Assembly: GCA_032622095.1 (NCBI GenBank)
Contig: CP136063.1
Location: 8,535,814 to 8,599,813, forward strand
Direction of reading: 5' to 3'
Length of the DNA stretch: 64,000 nt
Source of the DNA: Siphonodentalium dalli
Taxonomy: Eukaryota; Mollusca; Scaphopoda; Gadilida; Siphonodentaliidae
Shown here: positions 45,598-57,600 of the stretch, in pieces
Numbering within the stretch: position 1 is the first letter of the stretch
How the letters are laid out: every line of letters begins with the position of its first letter
Notes under the pieces: model-generated
What the model was told of the DNA's origin: nothing
What the model saw: the letters and a program-made list of their open reading frames with translations, nothing else
Database searches by the model: none
Made by a program: the position numbers and the translations under genes

Positions 45598-45845
45598 TTA
45601 GAAGGGGTCCGACTAGTCGACTAGTAGTCGGTTATCTCTGGCGACTAGTCGATTCATTAAAAACGGTAATCGTTTCAACACTAGTTGTAGATAGAACTGT
45701 GTAAAATAAACACGGTATTCAATAATACCCGGCATCTTCTGACATCCGATATAAATAACACAGATTAATCGACGATGGAAATGGTAATCGATTATCGGCT
45801 TTATCAACGGTTCATCGATTATACAATTAATCGTGGCACCCCTAA
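45598..45845. mobile_element. Possible short hAT-like MITE
   Basis: Starts TTAGAAGGGGTCCGACTAGT and ends TCGTGGCACCCCTAA, a weak inverted pair of hAT-like TTAGGGGTG ends. The interior is rich in CGATTA/CGACTAGT words. No target duplication found. Confidence 0.3.
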
Positions 45846-45964
45846 CCTGAAGTGAGTGAGCTATTGCTAAAGTTCTAACATCAGATTCCAGCTGCTTAAT
45901 TGATTGTTACTAGACCCCATCAGTAAAATGTCAATCATACTTCTTAGAACAAATATCAACAAAC

Positions 45965-46075
45965 AACCCTACAAACCCTACAAACCCTACAAACAACCCT
46001 ACAAACAACCCTACAAACAAACCCACCGCTCATAAGAACCCTACCGCTCATAAGAACCCTACATCTCATAGGAAC
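45965..46075 (+). repeat. Short tandem repeats (ACAAACCCT and CTCATAAGAACCCTAC)
   Basis: Several ACCCTACAAAC words followed by three copies of CGCTCATAAGAACCCTAC. The flanks to 46,536 and 46,695-47,187 hold no recognised feature. Confidence 0.6.
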
Positions 46076-46536
46076 ATTTAAATAGTTTTTGTTTCTTTTG
46101 GAAATACATGTACTAGCACATCAGCAGATTGGTGCTAGAAGGAGGCACAGGAAATAAACTCACCGATAACCCAGTAACACAACCAAGATCACAGCTTTCA
46201 GGAGGCTGAGTGGCGTCACTATTTGAATCAGAGTCTGAGATTAGAATAATATCTGGCTCTCACTGTCCCATGAAATAAACAGATCTCTTTGAGAGTCAAG
46301 GTTGCTCATAACCAGCTACCGGGTATTGGATTCTGTTTCTTGTTTATATGTCCTGTAAGGAAACAGAAAAGAAATATTTATACAACATCTATATTCTCTA
46401 CATGCATATACATGTATGTATTAATTCAAGCACAAGGTATGTGGTGGGCAAAATGATCAATTTCAGATATTTAATGTGAAACATGTTTTGCCTTGAAATG
46501 TTAAATGACCTAAATTCGAGTTTATACCAAATATAT

Positions 46537-46694
46537 ACACAGAACTACACGATGTGTAAATGGGTTTGTCGATACGGCACGAGTGCTGTCGCGGAAGGAT
46601 AGAATGAGAGGCGCTTGTGCCTCGAGTTCTACCCTTCCGCAACAGAACGAGTGCCGTACCGACAATCCCATTTACACATCGTGTCGTTCTGTGT
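46537..46694. repeat. 158-bp near-perfect palindrome
   Basis: Arms of about 72 bp, from ACACAGAACTACACGATGTG to its near-complement at the right end, with few mismatches, centred near 46,616 (CGCTTGTGCCTCGAG). The arms include GTGTAAATGGG and CGGAAGG. It would form a long cruciform or RNA hairpin. No target duplication is obvious. Confidence 0.85.
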
Positions 46695-47425
46695 TTATTA
46701 CACGCTTCGCGTTCTAGAATCTGTGCATTAAAAATACAGGATTAGAAGGTATATTTAGGCTCACACAGTGCGTGTTTGTCATGTGTGATGATTCTTTTAT
46801 TTAAATAGTTCCTGTTTCATGGTTGAGGCGAACTTCATGTACGTCATTTTACGACGAGATCCTCATGTTTTACACCTACTAAGAGTACAAAACTTCTTTT
46901 CATTACATCATCTAATACAAGACAATATATAGTTTACATTGTATATCGATATTCATTTTGCAATATCTCGGAGGATACAATCATGGCCTAAAAGATCGAG
47001 GAACGTTCCACATCTAGTTCCACAAGAATATAGATGTAAATTAAAAAATATGTAAGTTCTGGCCATGACATCGCATCCCTCCGTCAAATAAGCATTGACC
47101 TGAATTTCACATTGCCTTGAGCTGCAGGATGTGGAGGTTGAAAGCCATGATATTTCAACACTGAGAGCTAACACATACCGGTACTAGTGTAGAAAATCAA
47201 TTGGTCGTTTCGTACCGTGTTTTGTACCATGTTGGGAATGGGGGGGGGGGGTGGGGAAACAGTACTAATTTCATACTTTATTCTTTATTTTAAAATAACA
47301 TTAACAACATTATTTTACACAACAATATGGGACATGATATTTGATATTTTATTAACAATCAGCCTTGGAACCAGGATGTAATATGGGATGTTTGTTGCCT
47401 TGTTTTTGTATTGGATGCGTCTATG

Positions 47426-48530
47426 TCATCCCTCAGTGTCGTTGTTTGTTCGGATAGACGCACCACGATTCCATTGGTAGTCCAGCCACTGTGATTCCAC
47501 ATACTCGTGGATTAACGGCATGTTGCCGATTTTGGCTGTCAGGTGATCTCGCATCCTGGCAAATGCTGGTCGGATGTGTTTGGCTGGCAGAAGTGGCAAA
47601 GCATAAAGCTTTCGCAGTTGTCTACAAAAATGAAAAGATATAAACATAAATAAGAAAATTTTCAGTTCGTTATATATTATTCTAATTATACCCTTATATC
47701 TGCTAATTGAATAATAGCATTATTCTACTTATATATAATTTAAATAAAAATAATAATCATATAAGTTATATATATTATTTTTATTTTATCTACTATTTTA
47801 TGAGAACAAATATTTACATGTATTCGTCTCCTTTTTTGCTGGACACTAGCTTTGGCTTGCCTCTTTTCGTTCCGTTGTCAATCCTTCTGAAAGTCGATGG
47901 TGAATCATCGGTTTCCATCAGCTGTGGTTCTGGGAGCAGTATTGATGATTCATCATGGTCGTGTGGCCGGTTGAACGTTTCGTCGATGTCGAAGGTCGAA
48001 TAGTCTATTCTGGTTGGAGGTGGGGTCGTCGTTGTCATTTCAATGTCGAAGTTTGCTATCGCCGTATCTTCTACGGTGCAGACCCAATCTATTGGCGTCG
48101 CTGTCTTTATGGCATATCGGTACTCTTCTAGACTAACACCGGTGCTGTGTGTACGGTGCTGCCATCTGTGGCAACCTGGAAAGACAAGTCAGTGTTATAA
48201 CAAACTGGTATATATCAGTATATATTTATATATCTATTATGATCAAATTGAATTTCAATATTGGTTAAAGCAACATTTGACTCGTCATAAATAATCATTT
48301 CCATTAATATTCATACAGATTTGTTTTTAATTATTTAGTTAAGTTGATGTTTAAAATAAAAATTGTATAATATATATAAATTTTACAGATTTGTTTTTAA
48401 ATATTAAGTTAAGTTGATGTTCAAAATAAAATTGTATAATATATACGAGTACTAACCTTCACATTGAAGACCGTGTTGACGCGGACGAACCTTTCTGGAA
48501 CAGTCTATACATTTTTTTTTCTCCAAATTT
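47426..48530 (-). pseudogene. MULE transposase gene, three exons, catalytic core missing
   Basis: Exon 1 (48457-~48,530) encodes CIDCSRKVRPRQHGLQC, joined by GT-AG introns to exon 2 (47818-48175; CHRWQHRTHSTGVS, then RGKPKLVSSKKGDEY) and exon 3 (47426-47621; LRKLYALPLLPAKHIRPAF, SIRTNNDTEG). Reading phase is kept across both junctions. The first part is a PHD-like Cys/His finger found at the start of invertebrate MULE proteins, and RGKPKLV starts a FLYWCH-like motif. The DDE catalytic domain that should lie between exons 2 and 3 is absent. The family's RTNNDxEGW ends here with TGA in place of the Trp codon. A start codon is not evident. Confidence 0.65.
48316..48448. repeat. 70-bp tandem duplication in MULE intron 1
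   Basis: CAGATTTGTTTTTAA, TTAAGTTGATGTT and TTGTATAATATATA recur at 48316 and 48386 with few differences, inside the 48176-48456 intron. Confidence 0.75.
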
Positions 48531-48959
48531 TCAGTCTATAGAATTAACGTTGGAGAGAACGTCAGACATGATTGTGAGATGAATGATGAAATGATGGGGG
48601 ATATCATGTTACTTATAGGATTCCAACAAAAACAACTCACGAAAAGGTGTGATCAAGAAGCCATGTGGTACCTGTAATTAGTGGTTAATCAGTAAGAGCT
48701 CACCTCTTGTTTATACAGTGTGATTAGTAATAAACACTTGTTGTAAAAACATCTCATAAGATATTTCCCGCAGTCAATCAGATGAATACTATTGTCAGTG
48801 TGATTGTTATTCACACTCGATGTAAGCAAATCTCATAAAATCTTTCGCCGCATTCCAAAACATGAATAATTATACATATATAATATAAATATATATATAA
48901 AATACCGTGTTTACCACATTTCCAACACACGGTACGAAACGACCAATTGATTTCCTACA

Positions 48960-49439
48960 TGGTACGAAACGACCAAAGAATGCGGTACGATTCATATGGC
49001 TCAGTAGTTATCTGGACATCACAAGTAGAAAGAATTTGACAGAAATTGTCAACGGTTTTCAAGTTATTGGAATTAGGACCGCTCCACCGGACGCGATTTG
49101 GTAGAAAAACTAATTATTTATGATAACAAGACAGACCTTTCTAAATTATTCTAATGAGCATCTAATCATTATTCGTGTGATGAAAACCTGATCCGTAGAC
49201 ACCGTGAGCCTGGTTTTAGATGACCTCCGGTTTCCAATTAAACCACCAGTTACAACAACAACACAATATTTTATTTATGACATGTAATTTTATATTATAA
49301 CACATATCGACTTTGAGCAACTGAAGTATTTGTTCTAAACGACACAAAATATAGACTAACATAATCATACAGAACAAAATCATTGTTGCTCCCCCGCCCT
49401 ATTAGACGCCCTGAACACACCACGAACTGAACAAAATAT
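48960..49439. other. Spacer between MULE element and degenerate array
   Basis: No gene, RNA or repeat family recognised. Confidence 0.35.
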
Positions 49440-51990
49440 GATCTCAGTATTAAGAATCATGTAATTATAAAGGACAATTACATAAGGAAATATACAATGT
49501 TTATGGATGGGTTTGTTCCCGAAACAGTGTGGCACTTTGCTTTGCAAATATGAAGGGCGAATTTGCTATATATTTTCGAGAACAATCTACCCAATTTAAA
49601 GACTTCAACGCAATAGGATCGAATTTAAGCTATATGGTCTGTAATTGTCTATATTAACCGAGAGTGTGGCGGGAATGTAGTTCTACCAGAGAATACATAA
49701 TTTGTATGGATGGGTTGTGTATGTGTCGCTTTACACAAAGTGGCTGATAAATAAGAAAGACGAATTTGCTGTTTTATGCCCCCCTACGCAATTGAAGTGT
49801 TAAAGTTGAACAACTCACGTACTGAAATGATTGCTGTAAATATTAACTGAGGATGTGGGCAAAAATAGTAATATCGGGGCGCATACATGGTGTTGCATGA
49901 TGGATGGGTTGGTTGGATCCCGAAAGCCTTTAGCACTTTACGAAAATCGGATGGCAAACTCCAAAGGCGAATATTTTTGTTTTGTGGGACCCCTTTATAT
50001 GCCCATTTAAACTCTTGAACACACCATGCGCCGAATATTCATGCTTTTATTATTGAATCAATGTGAACGAAAAGTAGTGCTATCAGGGAATATACATGTT
50101 ATATGGGTAGTTTGGTTCCCAAAATCCTGGGGTACTTTACAACAGGCGGCTGGCAAAAACCAAAGCTGAATATTTTCTTTGAGCATCCTACCCCATTTAA
50201 AGTCTTAAACACACTGATGGATGGACATGTTCTCAATATTAACTGGGGTGTGGACAAATGGTATGTAATTCAGGAAATATACCTCTCCATTGCACGATGG
50301 GTGGGTTGGCTGGCTTCCCAATGTCTGGGGCACTTTACAAAAAGTGGCTAGCGAAGAGAAGGCGAAATCTCACTGCTTTGGGTACCCATAACCCTTCTAA
50401 ACTCTTTAGCACACACTGAACCGAATATATATGCTCTCATGTATTATGGGTGGTTTTGTTATCGAAATCCTGGAACACTTTACAAAAGGCGGCTGGCAAA
50501 TGCGAAATGTAATCTGTTGGGCCACACTACCCCATTTGCAATCTTGGGACACACACTGAACCGAAAGGATGTGCTCCCATTATCAACTGCGTGTGTAGAG
50601 AAATGGACGCTATATAAAGAGTATAGTATATCAGGGTCTTGAATGTCTGGGTCACTTTACAAAAAGTTGTTGATGAAAGAGAAAGGCGAATACTCACTGT
50701 TTTGGGGGGGGACCCCATTAACCCATTTAATATCTTGATCAGAGCATGAACTGAAGTTATATTCTCTCATAATTAGCTGAGTGTGTGATCGAAAGGTATT
50801 GTTGTCATGGAATTATTAATTGATATATGGGTGATTTGGTTCCCTCGAAATCCTGGAACACTTTAAAAAAAGCGGCTGGCAAACAAGAAGGCGAATGTTC
50901 TATGTCTTGAGGACCCCACTATCCAACTTGACGTCTTAACATAATGATATGCTCTCAATGTTAACTGAAGTTGTGGACAAATGGGATTATTATCTGGCAA
51001 TACGAATCTGTTGTGGATGAGATGGTTCCCGATAGCCTATGGTACTTTACAACAAATGGTCAGCAAATGAAAGGGCTACATTTTACCCTCAGGGGAGTCC
51101 ATCCCTATCTGAAGTCTTGAACACAACACTAGCTCAAGGCAAAAGCTATCCATATTACCCGAGATTGTGGCCGAATGGCAAAGGTCTCGCGAGCCCGCCG
51201 TTCGCGAGAACACCGTGGCACCTTACACAAAGCAGATGGCAAACGATGAAGGCGAATTTTAAGGGACCCCTAACCCATGTAAACCATTGAACCTACCACG
51301 AACTGAATGGATGTGCCCTCATGGCCAAACGACGATATGGACAAATGGCTATTCTATAAAGAAATACACAATTGTTATAGATGGGTTAATACCCGACAGT
51401 CAGGGACACTTTACAAAAAGCGACTGAAAAATAAATAATGCGATTTTTCAATGTTTTCAATGTTTGTATTACCCCCTTCCCAATTAATTTGAAGAATGGA
51501 ACACACCACGGATTGGAAAGATATCATCATTGACTGCGTGTATGGACAATGGCGAGTTAATTGTACAAGGACGTAAACAATGTAAATATATGGATTTGGG
51601 TTCTGAAAGAATGAGCACTTAACGAAAAGTGACTGGAAAATAAGAAAGGAATATTTTTGAGGACACCTACTTTATTTGAAGTCTTGGAAGATACCACATG
51701 GTGAAATGATATGACCCAATATTAATTGAGGGCTTGGCCAAAGGTTAGTTGTTATCAGAATATACATATGTGTTGGTTCCAGAAAGTCTGCATCATGTGG
51801 CACTCCACAACAAGCGGCTGGCAAATGTTCACTGCTGTATGTACCCCTACCCTATTTGAGGTCTTGAACACATCATGTACTGAAGGGATTATGAATTCAA
51901 TATCAACATATATGGTGGCCGAAACTATGCGATATATAAGTATATTGTAGTTCTATCCGGAATAAACAATTTATCTGGGAGGTAGACTGT
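49440..51990 (+). repeat. Highly diverged ~190-bp tandem array
   Basis: About 13 units recognised by the recurring order GGATGGGTTTGGTTCCCGAA, CACTTTACAAAAAG, GGCTGGCAAAT, GAAGGCGAAT, CCCATTTAAAGTCTTGAACA, ATATGCTCTCAATATTAACT, GTGTGGACAAATGG. The CACTTTAC box occurs near 49,535, 49,727, 49,930, 50,130, 50,330, 50,473, 50,650, 50,857, 51,040, 51,216, 51,405, 51,610 and 51,800. Units differ strongly, so the array is old. Confidence 0.65.
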
Positions 51991-52629
51991 ATGGGGAAAA
52001 TTAGGATGTAATCCAGTTGGAACTGATTGGATACAATGATATACACATAGTTTCGTTGGGGCTGATTGGACGGAATGCTACACAGATAATGTTGTTTTCG
52101 TCATTGATACGCCCGTCGCCGTGAGATTGCAGACGATCTGGAGGTGGTAAATTTTGCGCTCAGCAGGGTTTCAATGCTTTTCACGAAGTTTCACGAAGTT
52201 TTAACAAATGGCAGCATTATGGAAATCGCTTTGTTTTCGAGATAAAATTTTATGTCTGAACCCCGTCAACTATTTTAATATTTTCGCGCTGACTGAGTTG
52301 CTGTACATAAAAATAGTATTTCTGTTCAAATTACATTCAGTATGGCGCATAGAAGTTCAGTCTTAGGACCACTGTATACCAAAAAGTAATAATATGCTTT
52401 TTCTATTTGCCACAATGACAGAGAGGGGACGTTTTAATGTGATTACTCAATTGGTCATAGTTCAAACTACTGCATTTCAATCTTAAACCCGAATGGAGTA
52501 ATTGTGCATCTATACGTCGGACATGCTGGGTTCTCCAGCTGTCCAATTATTGTAATCTCTGGCTACAATTGTTGGTTTTTTGAGAATAAACTATTGATTG
52601 ATATGCGACACTTATTGGATGTAATAGCA

Positions 52630-53450
52630 AATACAATGCGTTGTTGTTGTTGTAATTTGGGGTCTGGAAGCCTGAACACGTCTTTAATCACTTAAGCAAT
52701 GACCCCGTGCTCAATTTTCAGCAAAAGATTTATGTTGGGTCCCAGTATGATCAATTGGGAAGTTTGGTAAAGTTCTGAATCAAAATATGTAATATTTCGA
52801 CCAAAAACGTGTTTGGGGGAGGTGTAGCTAAAATCCGTTATTTCGCAAATTGTTCTAAATTTCTGTTAACTTCTTTCTGCATATGCTTGGCAAATAACTG
52901 CATCACCATAGAAATTAAATAGTTGGGCATTATAACAATATCCATTTGAATGATAATGTTCGAAAAATAATATTTTTGTGAAAAAGTGCGATTTTTCAGA
53001 AGAAAATAAATATTTTGGCTCCAAATGGCTGGAAAATCTAAATTAACCAACACTTTTTTTCATATCAGATAGAAGTATGGTATGATGTAGTAATTTTAAC
53101 CCCAACAATATGGGCAAATAGGCTAGGACATAGCCACAGGGCTCGCTTTACCAAAATCGTTAATTTCTGGAAAAAGTCACTGGAGGGTATCGCTAATCGT
53201 CGATTTGACAATAGCCACCACCTATTCCGTTATTTTTCAATTTCTGTCAAATTATTTCTACTTGTGTTGTCAAGATAACTACTGAGCCATATGTTATATA
53301 GTTGGTCACGTTGTTTATAATAAAGGTTTTAGTACTTAACATCGATGCTAATGCATGCAAAATTAACTGTTATCAATAACATAATTGTTGTTGTTGTAAC
53401 TGGGGGTATGAAAGACTGAACACATCTGTAATCGATTAAACGGCATCTCT
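52630..53450 (+). repeat. Decayed direct repeats
   Basis: GTTGTTGTTGTAA.T.GGGG with CTGAACACRTCTGTAATC recurs at ~52,637 and ~53,386. CGTTATTTC..AATT.TCT with AAATAGTTGG recurs at ~52,837 and ~53,228. They may be remains of a larger unit, and the second 52.6/53.4 pair abuts the BEL/Pao stop codon. 51,991-52,630 holds nothing recognised. Confidence 0.4.
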
Positions 53451-54690
53451 GGACAACACTTTCAGTACATGTATATTAGAATAAGTTTTCACAGTACTCA
53501 GACCTCTATCCGCGGTAAGGGGATATACATTTGCAAGATGAATTCTAATGTCCCAGGTTTCATCATCACCGCAAACTCGGATGAGCTCATGTGAACATCG
53601 GAGACAGTATCCAAACTGGTTCCGCATTAGTTGTAGAGATCCTACCAGTTGATCTAACGCTGGTAAAATATTGCAACAATCTGCAACTATTAACATATCG
53701 ATGTTCCCACTTGGTCTCCGTAAATCAAACGATGTGACACCAACGAACAACTGAGAAACACTGCTCACATCCATACGGGCTACAGGTGTGGTAATCTGGT
53801 CCATTCCAGTGGCACGAACGCGCCATACTTGTCCATTGAGGTCAATCAATGGTGCAATATATTCGCATGTGATAATTTGTTCCTTAACTCCACCAACTTT
53901 AGTAATAGAAACAGTAACCGGTCTCCCTTTAAGACCAAGACTATGAGCTCTTGAATGAGTTATAAGTGATATATTGGATCCTGGATCCCACAAAGCTGCC
54001 AACAAATCACTTTCACATTTCACGAAACTAATCATCAACAACACAGTGAGTGCAGAATCATTCATCAAACCGGTATCATCAACACGCGTTACCGAATTGT
54101 AGAATGAAAATCCATCGTTACTATCAGTATGAAGAGAATTGTGATGCATCTTTCCACATGGTCTTTGCAGACCGTTGTCAAATATTTCGCATGGCTTCCT
54201 ATCAACACAGTCACTTGATTCGTGGTGTAGCTGAAGACAAGAAAAGCAACCACCGCGTTTCCTTAATAACTCTGCCCTAGATTTAAAATCTGACCTGCCA
54301 AAAGCAGAACACTCGCGGATGTCATGTGTACTGCTACCGTGAAACCAACACGTCACTGGCGAATCATTCACAACTCGTTTGTCGGCAGAATCAGACAATT
54401 TCAAATTTATTTGATTGACTTCAGAAATAACATGCTCCAACACTTTCTGATTTTCCTGCAAAACGTTATTGAAACGACTCATCATCGCGTGTGAGCCACT
54501 TATCTGTTCAACATCAGTATCGGGTGTGGTGTTGTAGTCGTCATGGACACGTATCGGTTCAGTGAGGAATCGAGGAGTACAACATAGTGATTCCATCGCC
54601 GATTTCTCTTCCAGGAGAAAATCAAGAAATATTGGGAAGTTTGTATCCGATCCACTTCTCCTCGCTCGCTGTTTCTTAAGCGCCCATAAA
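53436..54690 (-). pseudogene. BEL/Pao retrotransposon gag-protease remnant
   Basis: A 386-codon frame from an internal Met (54596), with family-like in-frame sequence (FPIFLDFLLEE) continuing upstream to the minisatellite edge. Order: gag C-terminal helices, a first Cys/His motif (CWFHGSSTHDIREC), a CCHC zinc knuckle (CFSCLQLHHESSDC), then the aspartic protease with LWDPGSNISLITHSRAHSLG and the RRPSGNIDMLI block. The protease motif normally D-S/T-G is DPG here, predicting loss of activity. Reverse transcriptase, integrase and LTRs are absent: the sequence ends at a stop on the left and is cut by the 44-bp array on the right. Confidence 0.8.
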
Positions 54691-57600
54691 GAGCGCTCAT
54701 TGTTGATCTATATTCCTGGTATGATATGAATAAAGAGCGCTCAGTGTGGATCTATATTCCTGGTATGATATGAATAAAGAGCGTTCAGTGTTGATCTATA
54801 TTCCTGGTATGATATGAATAAAGAGCGCTCAGTGTTGATCTATATTCCTGGTATGATATGAATAAAGAGCGCTCAGTGTTGATCTATATTCCTGGTATGA
54901 TATGAATAAAGAGCGCTCAGTGTTGATCTATATTCCTAGTATGATATGAATAACGAGCGTTCAGTATTGATCTATATTCCTGGTATGATATGAATAAAGA
55001 GCATTCAGTGTTGATCTATATTCCTGGTATGATATGAATACAGAGCGTTCAGTGTTGATCTATATTCCTGGTATGATATGAATAAAGAGCGCTCATTGTT
55101 GATCTATATTCCTGGTATGATATGAAAAAAGAGCGTTCAGTGTTGATATATATTCCTGGTATGATATGAATAAAGAGCGTTAAGTGTTGATCTATATTCC
55201 TGGTATGATATGAATAAAGAGCGCTCAGTGTTGATCTATATTCCTGGTATGATATGAATAAAGAGCGCTCAGTGTTGATCTATATTACTTGTATGATATG
55301 CATAAAGAGCGTTCAGTGTTGATCTATATTCCTGGTATGATATGATATGAATAAATAGCGTTCAGTGTTGATCTATATTCCTGGTATGATATGAATAAAG
55401 ATCGCCCAGTGTTGATCTATATTCCTGGTATGATATGAATAAAGAGCGTCCAGTGTTGATCTATATTCCTGGTATGATATGAATAAAGAGCGTTCAGTGT
55501 TGATCTATATTCCTGGTATGATATGAATAAAAAACGCTCAGTGTTGATCTATATTCCTGGTATGATATGAATAAAGAGCGTTCAGTGTTGATCTATATTC
55601 CTGGTATGATATGAATAAAAAACGCTCAGTGTTGATCTATATTCCTGGTATGATATGAATAAAGAGCGTTCAGTGTTGATCTATATTCCTGGTATGATAT
55701 GAATAAAGAGCGTTCAGTGTTGATCTATATTCCTGGTATGATATGAATAAAGAGCGTTCAGTGTTTATCCATATTCCTGGTATGATATGAATAAAGAGCG
55801 TTCAGTGTTGATATATATCCCTGGTATGATATGAATAAAGAACGCTCAGTGTTGATCTATATTCCTGGTATGATATGAATAAAGAGCGCCAAGTGTTGAT
55901 CTATATCCCTGGTATGATATGAATAAAGAGCGCTCAGTGTTGATCTATATTCCTGGTATGATTTGAATAAAGAGCGCTCAGTGTTGATCTATATTACTGG
56001 TATGATATGCATAAAGAGCGTTCAGTGTTTATCCATATTCCTGGTATGATATGAATAAAGAGGGCCCAGTGTTGATCTATATCCCTGGTATGATATGAAT
56101 AAAGAGCGCTCAGTGTTGATCTATATCCCTGGTATGATATGAATAAAGAACGCTCAGTGTTGATCTATATTCCTGGTATGATATGAATAAAGAGCGCCCA
56201 GTGTTGATCTATATTTCTGGTATGATATGAATAAAGAGCGTTCAGTGTTGATCTATATTCCTGGTATGATATGAATAAAGAGCGTTCAGTGTTGAACTAT
56301 ATTCCTGGTATGATATGAATAAAGAGCGTTCAGTGTTGATCTATATTCCTGGTATGATATGAATAAAGTGGGCCCAGTGTTGATCTATATCCCTGGTGTG
56401 ATATGAATAAAGAGCGTTCAGTGTTGATCTATATTCATGGTATGATATGAATAAAGAGCGCTCAGTGTTGATCTATATTACTGGTATGATATGCATAAAG
56501 AGCGTTCAGTGTTTATCTATATTCCTGGTATGATATGAATAAAGAGGGCCCAGTGTTGATCTATATCCCTGGTATGATATGAATAAAGAGCGCTCAGTGT
56601 TGATCTATATCCCTGGTATGATATGAATAAAGAACGATCAGTGTTGATCTATATTCCTGGTATGATATGAATAAAGAGCGCCCAGTGTTGATCTATATTT
56701 CTGGTATGATATGAATAAAGAGCGTTCAGTGTTGATCTATATTCCTGGTATGATATGAATAAAGAGCGTTCAGTGTTGAACTATATTCCTGGTATGATAT
56801 GAATAAAGAGCGTTCAGTGTTGATCTATATTCCTGGTATGATATGAATAAAGTGGGCCCAGTGTTTATCTATATCCCTGGTATGATATGAATAAAGAGCG
56901 CTCAGTGTTGATCTATATACCTGGTATGATATGAATAAAGAGCGCTCAGTTTTGATCTATATTACTGGTATGATATGAATAAAGAGCGTTCAGTAATGAT
57001 CTATATTCCTGGTGTGATATGAATAAAGAGCGTTCAGTGTTGATTTATATTCATGGTATGATGTGAATAAAGAGCGCTCAGTGTTGATCTATATTCCTGG
57101 TATGATATGAATAAAGAGCGCTCAGTGTTGATCTATATCCCTGGTATGATATGACTAATGAGCGCTCAGTGTTGATCTATATCCCTGGTATGATATGACT
57201 AATGAGCGCTCAGTGTTGATCTATATCCCTGGTATGATATGAATAAAGAGCGTTCAGTGTTTATCTATATTCCTGGTATGATATGAATAAAGAGCGCCCA
57301 GTGTTGATTTATATTCCTGGTATGATATGAATAAAGAGCGCTCAGTGTTGATCTATATTCCTGGTATAATATGAATAAAGAGCGCTCAGTGTTGATCTAT
57401 ATTCCTGGTATGATATGAATACAGAGCGCTCATTGTTGATTTATATTCCTGGTATGATATGAATAAAGAGGGCCCAGTGTTGATCTATATTCCTGGTATG
57501 ATATGAATAAAGAGCGTTCAGTGTTGATCTATATTCCTGGTATGATATGAATAAAAAACGCTCAGTGTTGATCTATATTCCTGGTATGATATGAATAAAG

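Larger units (their letters stand above)
47188..48959 (-). mobile_element. MULE-type transposon remnant (1,772 bp)
   Basis: 32-bp terminal inverted repeats at 47188-47219 and 48928-48959 with one mismatch (AAATCAATTGGTCGTTTCGT core) enclose a minus-strand transposase gene. The flanks CGGTACTAG and TGGTACGAA share a GGTAC core and could be a decayed 9-bp duplication, typical of Mutator-like elements. Half-copies of the end motif (GGTACGAAACGACCA) recur just outside the right end. Confidence 0.7.

Noticed and set aside
46537-46694. Palindrome considered as a tRNA or microRNA gene
   Set aside because: Arms are too long and too perfect for a tRNA, and there is no A/B box; a microRNA precursor cannot be supported without expression data.
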